Positions 57,400 through 64,000 of a DNA stretch of 64,000 bases are shown piece by piece; position 1 is the stretch's first letter; each line of letters begins with the position of its first letter. The DNA lies in NCBI RefSeq assembly GCF_016894445.1, contig NZ_CP056775.1, positions 2,792,001-2,856,000 on the forward strand, read 5' to 3'. Under the pieces are notes generated by a model that saw only the letters and a program-made list of their open reading frames with translations, was not told the origin of the DNA and did not search any database. Origin of the DNA: Dyadobacter sandarakinus. GTDB taxonomy: Bacteria; Bacteroidota; Bacteroidia; Cytophagales; Spirosomataceae. Position numbers and translations under genes: made by a program.

Positions 57400-59646
57400 A
57401 TGAACGACATCCGAACAGGTTGTTTTTCTCTTCGTATTTTGAAGAGGGTCAACCCCTTGTGCCTGATCATTTGCTTCTTTTTTACAGGGATAAATGTTAA
57501 AGCGCAAACCATCGCGACCTCCGGCAAAGCCCTGATTGCACGGGTAGTCCCATCCCATGCCTCTCATTTCGAGGTGGAGCAGCTGACTTCCAAATCCGGC
57601 AAAGACGAATTTGAAATTGAAAGTAAAGGCAGCAAAATCGTGCTGCGCGGATCGAGCGGCGTGGCGGTGGCTTCTGCGCTTTATTATTATCTGACAAACT
57701 ATGCGCACTGCCAGATCACCTGGAATGGGACCAACTTATCGCTTCCGGCAAAACTGCCTGCCCTACCCTCGAAAATCACCAAATCGACGGTTTACAATTA
57801 TCGTTACAATCTGAACTACTGCACGTTTAATTACACCATGAGCTGGTGGGACTGGGAGCGCTGGCAAAAAGAAATTGACTGGATGGCCATGCACGGGATC
57901 AATATGCCGCTGGCGATCACCGGCGAGGAATACACCTGGCTGGAAGTGTATAAAGACATGGGTTTCAGTGAAAATGACCTGAAAGATTTTTTCAGCGGCC
58001 CGGCTTATTTCGGCTGGTTCTGGATGGGAAATCTGGACGGCTGGGGTGGCCCGCTACCGCTGAGCTGGATGGAAAGCCACAAGACTTTGCAGCAGCAAAT
58101 TGTGAAAAGAGAGCGTGAGCTGGGCATGAAACCCGTTTTGCCGGCTTTTACGGGGCACGTTCCGGCTGCATTCAAGAAGAAATTTCCCAATGCACAGTTG
58201 AAGGCGACTAACTGGACCAATGGATTTGGAAATACTTACATTCTCGATTCACAGGACCCGCTTTTTGCAGAAATCGGCAAGAAATTCCTGGACAAGCAGA
58301 CCCAGCTTTACGGCACCGACCATTTATATTCGGCCGATACATTTAACGAAAACGAACCACCCACCGACGATCCCGAATATTTATCAAAACTGAGCGAAAG
58401 GATCTACGACGGCATGCGCCAGGCGGACCCGAATGCAGTTTGGGTGATGCAGGGCTGGTTGTTTTACAGCGACCGGAAATTCTGGAAAGCCCCGCAGATT
58501 GAAGCACTTTTGAAAGCAGTACCCGACGATAAAATGATCCTGCTCGACCTGGCAGCCGAAATCGAGCCGGTCTGGAAGCGGACAGGTGCATTTTACGGTA
58601 AACCGTGGATCTGGAACATGCTGAACAATTTTGGGGGTAATGTCAATCTGTTCGGCAGAATGGAAGGTGTCGCGGCAGGACCTGCCCAGGCCTGGAACGA
58701 TCCCGGTAAAAAACGATTGGAAGGCATCGGCCTGACGATGGAAGCCATCGAGCAAAACCCGGTCATTTATGAATTGATGATGGACCACACCTGGCGGACT
58801 ACTCCTATCGACCTCGATCAATGGTTGAAAAAATACGCAAGAAACAGGTATGGGAAAAACGATTCGGATCTTAACCTGGCCTGGCAGATTTTAAGAAAAA
58901 CGGTTTACAATGGAAAGGAAATCCGCGACGGTGCAGAGTCAATTGTGACGGGCAGGCCAACCCTGGATTCTTCCACGATCTGGACCAGAACGAAATTGAA
59001 TTATGCGCCGGAAAAACTTTTGCCGGCTTGGGATCTGCTAGTCAAGGCTGCAAATAAGGGTGTAAAAACAGACGGATTTAGCTACGATCTGGTGGATGTT
59101 TCCAGACAGATTCTGGCCAATTATGCATTGGTTGTTCAGAAAAAATGGGTAACTGCATTCAGAAAGGGAGACCAAATTGGTTTCAAAAAGCACAGCCGCG
59201 AGTTTATTGACTTGATCGACGATATGGATGCGCTGCTGGCAACCAGAAAAGATTTCATGCTCGGACCCTGGATCGCAGATGCCAGAAAATGGGGCACGAA
59301 TGCGCAGGAAAAGGCACTTTACGAACAAAATGCCCGCGACCTGATCACGCTGTGGGGTGATGCCGACAGTCCGCTGCACGAATATTCCAACCGGCAATGG
59401 AGCGGCCTGCTCAATGATTTTTACAGGGTACGCTGGGAAAAATTCTTCGCCATGCTCGACGGCAGCCTGGCAAATCACACGAAGGCGGATTTCAAAACCT
59501 TTGAAAAAAGCATTGCACAATGGGAGTGGCAGTGGGTCAATGAGCAAAAAGCTTTCCCTACGAAACCGGCAGGCAACAGCATTGAGGCGGCCCTGAAACT
59601 ACATCGGAAATATGCTCAGCAAATCAGCCATGACTACAAAAACTAA
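57400..59646 (+). CDS. GH89 alpha-N-acetylglucosaminidase
   Basis: A 748-residue exo-enzyme homologous to human NAGLU. It releases terminal alpha-linked GlcNAc. Residues 1-36 include a signal peptide (CLIICFFFTGINVKAQ). The N-terminal domain spans about 37-125, and the (beta/alpha)8 barrel starts at YNYRYNLNYCTFNYTMSWWD. The two catalytic glutamates are visible: E317 in DTFNENEPP, which aligns with human E316 in DTFNEMQPP, and E387 in LDLAAEIEPVW, which aligns with E446. The helical C-terminal domain ends at the stop. Its last 17 nt overlap the next gene, an HGSNAT-like acetyltransferase. It is predicted to be periplasmic and acts on oligosaccharides imported by SusC/SusD. Confidence 0.95.
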   Translation: MNDIRTGCFSLRILKRVNPLCLIICFFFTGINVKAQTIATSGKALIARVVPSHASHFEVEQLTSKSGKDEFEIESKGSKIVLRGSSGVAVASALYYYLTNYAHCQITWNGTNLSLPAKLPALPSKITKSTVYNYRYNLNYCTFNYTMSWWDWERWQKEIDWMAMHGINMPLAITGEEYTWLEVYKDMGFSENDLKDFFSGPAYFGWFWMGNLDGWGGPLPLSWMESHKTLQQQIVKRERELGMKPVLPAFTGHVPAAFKKKFPNAQLKATNWTNGFGNTYILDSQDPLFAEIGKKFLDKQTQLYGTDHLYSADTFNENEPPTDDPEYLSKLSERIYDGMRQADPNAVWVMQGWLFYSDRKFWKAPQIEALLKAVPDDKMILLDLAAEIEPVWKRTGAFYGKPWIWNMLNNFGGNVNLFGRMEGVAAGPAQAWNDPGKKRLEGIGLTMEAIEQNPVIYELMMDHTWRTTPIDLDQWLKKYARNRYGKNDSDLNLAWQILRKTVYNGKEIRDGAESIVTGRPTLDSSTIWTRTKLNYAPEKLLPAWDLLVKAANKGVKTDGFSYDLVDVSRQILANYALVVQKKWVTAFRKGDQIGFKKHSREFIDLIDDMDALLATRKDFMLGPWIADARKWGTNAQEKALYEQNARDLITLWGDADSPLHEYSNRQWSGLLNDFYRVRWEKFFAMLDGSLANHTKADFKTFEKSIAQWEWQWVNEQKAFPTKPAGNSIEAALKLHRKYAQQISHDYKN

Positions 59647-60805
59647 CCGCTCCTCCCCTGCGGACATGCAGGTGAATACGTCGCAACGGCTTGTGTCACT
59701 GGATGCGCTGCGTGGCTTTGACATGTTCTGGATTATCGGCGGTGAGCACCTGATCCATGCGCTGGCTGAACTGACGGGCTGGCCGGTAATGATATGGCTC
59801 TCCGCCCAGATGCACCATACCGTCTGGAATGGCTGCACTTTTTATGACATGATTTTCCCCCTGTTTCTATTTATTTCGGGTGTGTCCCTCCCCTACTCGC
59901 TGGGCAAAAAAATGGGGCTGTCGGGTGTGGATTATGCCTATCAGTTACCGGCGACGGTCAAGCGTCAGATACTTAAAGCCAATCTGAGGAGGATGCTGAT
60001 CCTGGTTTTCCTTGGCATGGTGGTCAATGGTTTGTTCAAATTCAATGGGTACGAAAACACCCGGTTCGCCAGCGTGCTGGGCAGGATCGGGATCGCGTGG
60101 TTTTTTGCCGGCCTGATCCACCTGCATTTCAGTTTGCGCAAGCAGCTTGTGTGGTTCTTTGTGATCCTGACCGGCTACTGGCTGGCGATGTCTTTTATTC
60201 CGGTGCCCGGATTCGGGGCCGGGGATATGTCAATGGAGGGTTCCCTGGAATCTTACATTGACAGACTGCTGCTGCCAGGCAGGCTGCATAGCAAGGTCCA
60301 CGATCCGGAGGGCATCCTTTCTACGATTCCGGCGGTGGCCACGGGACTTCTGGGCATTTTTACAGGTGTGTTTGTGCGATCAAAGACCTTTGACCCATTA
60401 AAGAGTGTCTATTTTATGCTGATGGCTGCACTGGCACTCATGGTGGCAGGGCTTCTGTGGGATGGCATTTTCCCGATCAACAAGCGCCTCTGGACCAGCT
60501 CGTTTGTGTTGTTTGTCGGCGGGTGGAGCCTGGCTTTTTTTGCCGTTTTTTACCTCATCATCGACGTGGCAGGCTGGAAAAGATGGACATTCCCTTTCAT
60601 CCTGATCGGAACAAACTCGATCCTCATCTACCTGGCTGTGGAAGGTATGATAGGATTTGACCATACGGCTCAGTTCTTTTTAGGCGGGCTGATTCGGCTG
60701 GTCCCGGATCGTTTTGAAGAACTGCTTAAAATAGTGTCGGTTATTCTGGTCGAGCTGCTGGGCCTTTATTTTCTTTATAAAAACAAGATTTTTTTGAAAG
60801 TGTAG
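59630..60805 (+). CDS. HGSNAT-like membrane acetyltransferase (DUF5009 type)
   Basis: A 391-residue integral membrane protein with about ten hydrophobic helices. It opens with the family signature RLVSLDALRGFDMFWII. The loop motif HTVWNGCTFYDMIFPLFLF at about 63-81 matches the active-site region of human heparan-alpha-glucosaminide N-acetyltransferase (HxxWNGxTxxDxxFPxF, catalytic His269). The equivalent residue here is H63. HGSNAT moves acetyl from cytosolic acetyl-CoA across the membrane onto terminal glucosamine. The ATG at 59630 overlaps GH89 by 17 nt; ATG 59612 would add six residues. Overlap implies translational coupling, and in animals HGSNAT makes the substrate of NAGLU, so the pair probably acts consecutively here too. 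Confidence 0.88.
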   Translation: MTTKTNRSSPADMQVNTSQRLVSLDALRGFDMFWIIGGEHLIHALAELTGWPVMIWLSAQMHHTVWNGCTFYDMIFPLFLFISGVSLPYSLGKKMGLSGVDYAYQLPATVKRQILKANLRRMLILVFLGMVVNGLFKFNGYENTRFASVLGRIGIAWFFAGLIHLHFSLRKQLVWFFVILTGYWLAMSFIPVPGFGAGDMSMEGSLESYIDRLLLPGRLHSKVHDPEGILSTIPAVATGLLGIFTGVFVRSKTFDPLKSVYFMLMAALALMVAGLLWDGIFPINKRLWTSSFVLFVGGWSLAFFAVFYLIIDVAGWKRWTFPFILIGTNSILIYLAVEGMIGFDHTAQFFLGGLIRLVPDRFEELLKIVSVILVELLGLYFLYKNKIFLKV

Positions 60806-61705
60806 GAGGTGATGGGTTTGTTGATACTAATTAATGGTTTTGATGAAAATGGTGGTTTTTCTGTACGCTCAACACCATAGGATTCTTTTCCTAATTGGTT
60901 CAGAAATAGCCCTTATTCGGGTTAAATAATTAGTGTGCTGTGTGGCTTGAAGTAGTTTGTATTCCCATTGGAAGTCTTCAATTTTGTTTTAAGCATCGTC
61001 TGATGATAAGAACCAATTTACGAAAAGGCGCTCATCCGGGCTTTCCATTAAATGTTTTAATGTAGGGATTATCAGTGAGATTCGCAGGTCTTGAAAAGTC
61101 GAGTATTACACTGTTTGGATATGCCCATAAATCCATATTCTTCGAAATGAATAACTACTATTGCTACATTGAATTTTCTTCGGGCGACATCCTACAATCA
61201 GGTAGATCCTAGCTAGTTCAACCGCAACGTCGTCAACTCAGCTAAGCGTTTTTCTCCCCAACTGACGCAATTCTCGAAGCTAAGCAACACCCATTTCACC
61301 ATCTTTTTCTTCCAGTTGGAAAAGGTGGCCTAGAAACCTTCCAATTGACGTCATATCCTTTATACCTGTGCCGGTCTTCCAATTATTTAAGCGCAAAAGC
61401 AAAGGCACTCAAAAAGCAAGTTGACATCAAAAAGCGCCGACTTTTCAATCATATCAAACGGAATATCCGAATGACAAGGTGCCAGACCATAGATCATTTT
61501 TAGCTGATCCACCAGCTCCTCGCAGCCCTCACATTTTACGTGATACTAAGACTCGGCTTGGGATTACGTCATCGACAAGCTAAAATTTGATGCATGACGG
61601 CGCGACCAGAAATCGGTAAAAAGTATACAACAACCCTGAATTCGTATTCATACCAGCCCCGTTTTCACCCCGACCTTTGATGCATTATTTTAACAATCAG
61701 AGATC
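60806..61705. other. Degenerate intergenic region of 0.9 kb
   Basis: No intact gene. 61405-61606 is a decayed copy of the 95-aa gene at 63563 (listed separately). The rest, 60806-61400, is AT-rich with frequent stops in all frames and may be older debris. No terminator hairpin was recognised after the acetyltransferase. Confidence 0.6.
61405..61606 (-). pseudogene. Decayed copy of the 95-aa gene
   Basis: Reads, on the minus strand, YHVKCEGCEELVDQLKM and CHSDIPFDMIEKSALFDVNLL. This aligns with YLVECQGCKELAHSLKM and YHSDVPFDTAEKSALFDVNLL of the intact gene at 63563-63850. The codon for the tryptophan before this block (EFW) is TAG here, and the frame is lost at both ends. DNA similarity extends to about 61606 (ATTTGATGC-TGACG). 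The riboswitch found upstream of the intact gene is not recognisable here. Confidence 0.85.
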
Positions 61706-62464
61706 ATGAAAACCATTTTAATTACAGGGGCAAGCAGCGGCATCGGGAAAGAAACCGCCAAATTATTTCACGCAAAAGGCTGGAACGTCATCGCTACCAT
61801 GCGGAATCCGGAATCCGAAACTGAATTAGGGGAATTGGAAAATATATTGGTTACCAAACTCGATGTGCTCGATCCTTCCTCCATTAATCATGCAGTAGAA
61901 GAAGGCATTGCCAGGTTCGGGCAGATTGATGTTTTATTAAATAATGCCGGTTATGGCGCTTATGGTGTGCTGGAATCTTTTACGAGGGAGCAGATCATTC
62001 GCCAGTTTGATACAAATGTGATCGGCCTGCTGGATGTGACCCGGGCTTTGCTGCCACATTTCCGCAGCAACAAAAGCGGGCTCATTATCAATATTTCGTC
62101 GATCGGTGGCAAGATGAGCTTTCCGCTCGGGACCTTATATCACGGGACGAAATTCGCGGTCGAAGGCATTTCCGAATCGCTGAACTATGAGGTGCAGGAG
62201 TTTGGCGGAAAGGTTAAAATTGTAGAACCGGGTGCAATTGCTACCGATTTTACGGGCCGCTCGCTGGATTTCAGCAATGATGAAAGCATGACGGAATACC
62301 AGCCGATCATCGGTAAACTGCTGGCAGCCACGGAAGCGATGTTCGGAGACGCCTCCCCGGCGAGTGTCGTGGCCGGTGTGATTTATGAAGCCGCCACCGA
62401 CGGCACAGATCAATTGCGGTACGCGGCGGGCGAAGATGCCAAAGCCATTATTGCGCAGCGCTAG
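61706..62464 (+). CDS. Short-chain dehydrogenase/reductase (SDR)
   Basis: A 252-residue classical SDR with TGASSGIG at 7-14, NNAG at 79-82, S131/S132 and the YxxxK pair Y145/K149 (YHGTK). R33 (TMRNPE) suggests NADPH use. It is a paralogue of the SDR at 2965 (shared GWNVIA.MRNPE, LDV, RFG.ID, VKIVEPG.IATDF). The two differ in the substrate loop and in the C-terminus, which here ends at AIIAQR. An AraC regulator follows after 107 nt with a hairpin between. This repeats the SDR-AraC layout of the other end of the window. Start ATG 61706, with no competing upstream start. Confidence 0.93.
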   Translation: MKTILITGASSGIGKETAKLFHAKGWNVIATMRNPESETELGELENILVTKLDVLDPSSINHAVEEGIARFGQIDVLLNNAGYGAYGVLESFTREQIIRQFDTNVIGLLDVTRALLPHFRSNKSGLIINISSIGGKMSFPLGTLYHGTKFAVEGISESLNYEVQEFGGKVKIVEPGAIATDFTGRSLDFSNDESMTEYQPIIGKLLAATEAMFGDASPASVVAGVIYEAATDGTDQLRYAAGEDAKAIIAQR

Positions 62465-62533
62465 CAGGCCGACGACGCCACTTTTAACGGGATCATTAAG
62501 TCACAATTCGGTTTATAATTTAGCAATCATTTA

Positions 62534-62566
62534 CACCTCATTGCCCACGCAATGAGGTTATCTTTG
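62534..62566 (+). promoter_or_regulatory. Hairpin plus TATCTTTG before the AraC gene
   Basis: ACCTCATTG (62534-62542) pairs with CAATGAGGT (62550-62558), followed by TATCTTTGTTTTT and the ATG at 62572. TATCTTTG fits the Bacteroidota -7 consensus TAnnTTTG, but no -33 element is at the right distance. With its T-rich tail it could equally be a terminator of the SDR gene, or an operator for the regulator. Confidence 0.45.
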
Positions 62567-62571
62567 TTTTT

Positions 62572-63483
62572 ATGAGCACAAATATTCACCTGCATACCGT
62601 TGATGAATTGCTGAAATTTTTCAGGCTTGACCAGCCTGTGCACCACCCGCTCGTGGCGATCATCGATTTCAGCCAGGTTTGTGAGGCGGACATCGGGCAT
62701 ACCAAAATTTCGACGGACTTCTACACGCTGATTTACAAGACTTACAACCGGAATCACGTCAAATACGGGCGGAAGCTGGTCGATTTTACAAATGGAAGTC
62801 TGATCTGCCTGGCGCCCAACCAGGTGCTGGAAATGGATGACGAAATCGAGGGATCAGCCCAGCCATTGGGTTGGGGCCTGGGCTTTCATCCCGATTTGAT
62901 CCGGGGCACGTCGCTGGGCGATAAAATGAAGAGTTACAGCTTTTTCTCCTACGAAGTTTCGGAAGCACTGCATTTGTCGGAAAAGGAAAAACGGATTCTG
63001 ACACACTGCGTCCAGAAGATCGAAGTCGAACTGCACGAAAACATTGATATACACAGCCAGTCGATCCTCGTATCGGGCATTGAAATGCTGCTAAACTATT
63101 GCTCCCGGTTTTACGGCAGACAGTTTATTACCAGAAAAACCTCCAATAATGCGGTAATTGTCCAGGTGGAAAAGCTGTTAAACGAATATTTCAGCCTGGG
63201 CGATCTCAGCGAACGTGGCCTGCCAACCGTCAGATATCTTGCAGAACGGGTAAATCTATCGCCCAATTACCTGAGCGACCTCCTGAAAAAAGAAACCGGC
63301 AAAAACGCCCAGGACCATATCCACTTTCACCTGATCGAAGAAGCCAAAAACATTCTTTTAAGCAGCAGCCGCTCAGTCGGCGAAATCGCCTATGGCCTGG
63401 GCTTTGAATATCCTCAGTATTTCAATAAGCTTTTTAAGCAGAAGACCGGGAAGACGCCGGTGGCGTTTAGGAATATGAATTAG
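62572..63483 (+). CDS. AraC-family transcriptional regulator
   Basis: A 303-residue paralogue of the regulators at 3815 and 21545. The sensor half has HPLVAIIDFSQV, VKYGRKLVDFTNG, GFHPDLIRG and FFSYEVSEALHLSEKE. The double HTH covers LSPNYLSDLLKKETGKN and EIAYGLGFEYPQYFNKLFK. It lies downstream of an SDR in the same orientation, as in the pair at 2965-4723. Its likely target is that SDR and itself. The ligand is unknown. Confidence 0.94.
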   Translation: MSTNIHLHTVDELLKFFRLDQPVHHPLVAIIDFSQVCEADIGHTKISTDFYTLIYKTYNRNHVKYGRKLVDFTNGSLICLAPNQVLEMDDEIEGSAQPLGWGLGFHPDLIRGTSLGDKMKSYSFFSYEVSEALHLSEKEKRILTHCVQKIEVELHENIDIHSQSILVSGIEMLLNYCSRFYGRQFITRKTSNNAVIVQVEKLLNEYFSLGDLSERGLPTVRYLAERVNLSPNYLSDLLKKETGKNAQDHIHFHLIEEAKNILLSSSRSVGEIAYGLGFEYPQYFNKLFKQKTGKTPVAFRNMN

Positions 63484-63562
63484 CGGCCTCTTACCGGCAC
63501 TGCGTTTCGTTGTGGATCAGCATAAAAACAAAAAAGGACTGTCGCCAACAGTCCCTCAGTTC

Positions 63563-63850
63563 CTACATTTTCGCTCCCATCTTCTGGAATCCCTCCACGA
63601 GCAAGTTCACATCAAAAAGCGCCGACTTCTCAGCCGTATCAAACGGAACATCCGAATGATAAAGCGCCAGATCATGCACCATTTTAAGCGAATGCGCGAG
63701 CTCCTTGCAGCCCTGACATTCTACGAGATACCAAAACTCGGCCTGTGAATCTGTCAGCGGAGTGCTAGCATTTGATGCGTGACGTGGATCATTCATTGGG
63801 TTGACTGGGTTTGAATCCGAACCAACACCTGAACCATCTAGAGTTTGCAT
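63563..63850 (-). CDS. Small conserved-looking protein of unknown function
   Basis: A 95-residue cytoplasmic protein. The first 35 residues are polar and low in structure (SGVGSDSNPVNPMNDP). The rest is compact and helical, with a CQGC motif (EFWYLVECQGCKELAHSL), a HDLALYHSDVPFD segment and an end GFQKMGAKM. There is no signal or membrane helix. That the folded core, rather than the N-terminus, survives in the pseudogene copy at 61405 supports it as a real gene. An apparent cobalamin riboswitch lies just upstream on the same strand, so expression may depend on B12. I do not recognise the family. The two cysteines could bind metal, but nothing else supports this. Confidence 0.7.
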   Translation of the reverse strand: MQTLDGSGVGSDSNPVNPMNDPRHASNASTPLTDSQAEFWYLVECQGCKELAHSLKMVHDLALYHSDVPFDTAEKSALFDVNLLVEGFQKMGAKM

Positions 63851-63904
63851 TTGGCAATGGTTTTTAAAAAAGTGAATGAAAAGGAGAGGTCACCGCAAAC
63901 TCTA
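63839..63904 (-). promoter_or_regulatory. Possible start-codon-masking helix
   Basis: TAGAGTTTGC (63839-63848) and GCAAACTCTA (63895-63904) are perfect 10-bp inverted repeats. In the minus-strand mRNA the first covers the G of the AUG at 63850 and the next nine bases of coding sequence. The second lies in the leader just after the riboswitch core. Pairing would hide the translation start. Confidence 0.6.
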
Positions 63905-64000
63905 ACGAAGAATACTTCGGCCAGGTCTCGGGACTTGCACCCGTATGCCTCTCCAAGGCCATTTAGGCCTGGCTTTCCTTAAATTAATCATACGTATTCT
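63881..64000 (-). promoter_or_regulatory. Cobalamin riboswitch, 3' half (5' half beyond window)
   Basis: On the minus strand, 63936-63919 reads AAGTCCCGAGACCTGGCC, a good match to the B12 box (AAGYCxGgAGACCTGCC). Upstream, 63973-63947 gives GCCAG, a GGCC-TAAAT-GGCC hairpin, then GGAGAGGC, corresponding to the GCCACTG...GGGAAGGC core. Downstream are a GAAG/CTTC hairpin and CCTCTCC (63889-63883), which can pair with the GGAGAGG of the core. The 5' half of the aptamer lies past base 64000. The region first suggested a tRNA because of GGTGCAAGTCC, but no cloverleaf can be drawn. Confidence 0.7.

Noticed and set aside
61201-61400. Possible transposase remnant upstream of the 95-aa pseudogene
   Set aside because: No recognisable catalytic motif or terminal repeats; stops in all frames and no match to a family I know.
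63881-63973. tRNA-like sequence (GGTGCAAGTCC on the minus strand, GGAGAGG/CCTCTCC ends)
   Set aside because: No anticodon arm, D-arm or acceptor of correct spacing can be drawn on either strand; the conserved words fit a cobalamin riboswitch better.

Overview
The window comes from a Bacteroidota chromosome, most likely Cytophagales and Dyadobacter- or Spirosoma-like; the genus is a guess from gene style. The evidence is two SusC/SusD nutrient-uptake loci, about a dozen secreted proteins that mostly end in type IX secretion (T9SS) sorting tails, an ECF sigma/FecR pair, and the general lack of Shine-Dalgarno sequences. No rRNA, tRNA, transposase, integrase or CRISPR array was found.

Layout. 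1-1530: the 5' part of a leucine-rich-repeat/malectin T9SS gene, plus a tail remnant of a lost propeller gene. 1.7-9.8 kb: a ZnT9-like metal transporter, an SDR-AraC pair, a small two-helix membrane protein, an SDR/FAD-oxidoreductase pair, a decayed small secreted-protein gene and a T9SS protein. 10.0-20.0 kb: sugar-uptake locus 1 (SusC, SusD, DUF3823 lipoprotein, GH99-like enzyme), converging on a membrane-spanning Kelch/winged-helix regulator. 20.5-23.5 kb: a secreted alpha/beta hydrolase, a second AraC regulator and a frameshifted zinc alcohol dehydrogenase. 24-49.8 kb: an array of ten T9SS-related surface-protein genes built from a few shuffled modules (WDKTIGG-type beta-propeller repeats, LRR L-domain, malectin, CBM96-like, sorting tail), interrupted by one CE1-type esterase. 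50.1-60.8 kb: sugar-uptake locus 2 (ECF sigma, FecR anti-sigma, frameshifted SusC, SusD, GH89 alpha-N-acetylglucosaminidase, HGSNAT-like membrane acetyltransferase). 61.4-64.0 kb: a pseudogene copy of a 95-aa gene, a second SDR-AraC pair, the intact 95-aa gene and, upstream of it, the 3' half of an apparent cobalamin riboswitch cut by the window end.

How the parts work together. Locus 2 pairs the two enzymes that act consecutively in lysosomal heparan sulfate breakdown: acetylation of a terminal glucosamine, then release of the alpha-GlcNAc. The two reading frames overlap, and the locus sits under a trans-envelope sigma/anti-sigma switch. Locus 1 resembles an alpha-mannan or related glycan locus with its own trans-membrane regulator. 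The surface-protein array shows recurrent duplication, module loss and homogenisation, and seven of its genes share a previously unexplained upstream box. Four reading frames are broken (8.2, 22.6, 54.8 and 61.5 kb); two are single-base shifts that could be sequence errors.
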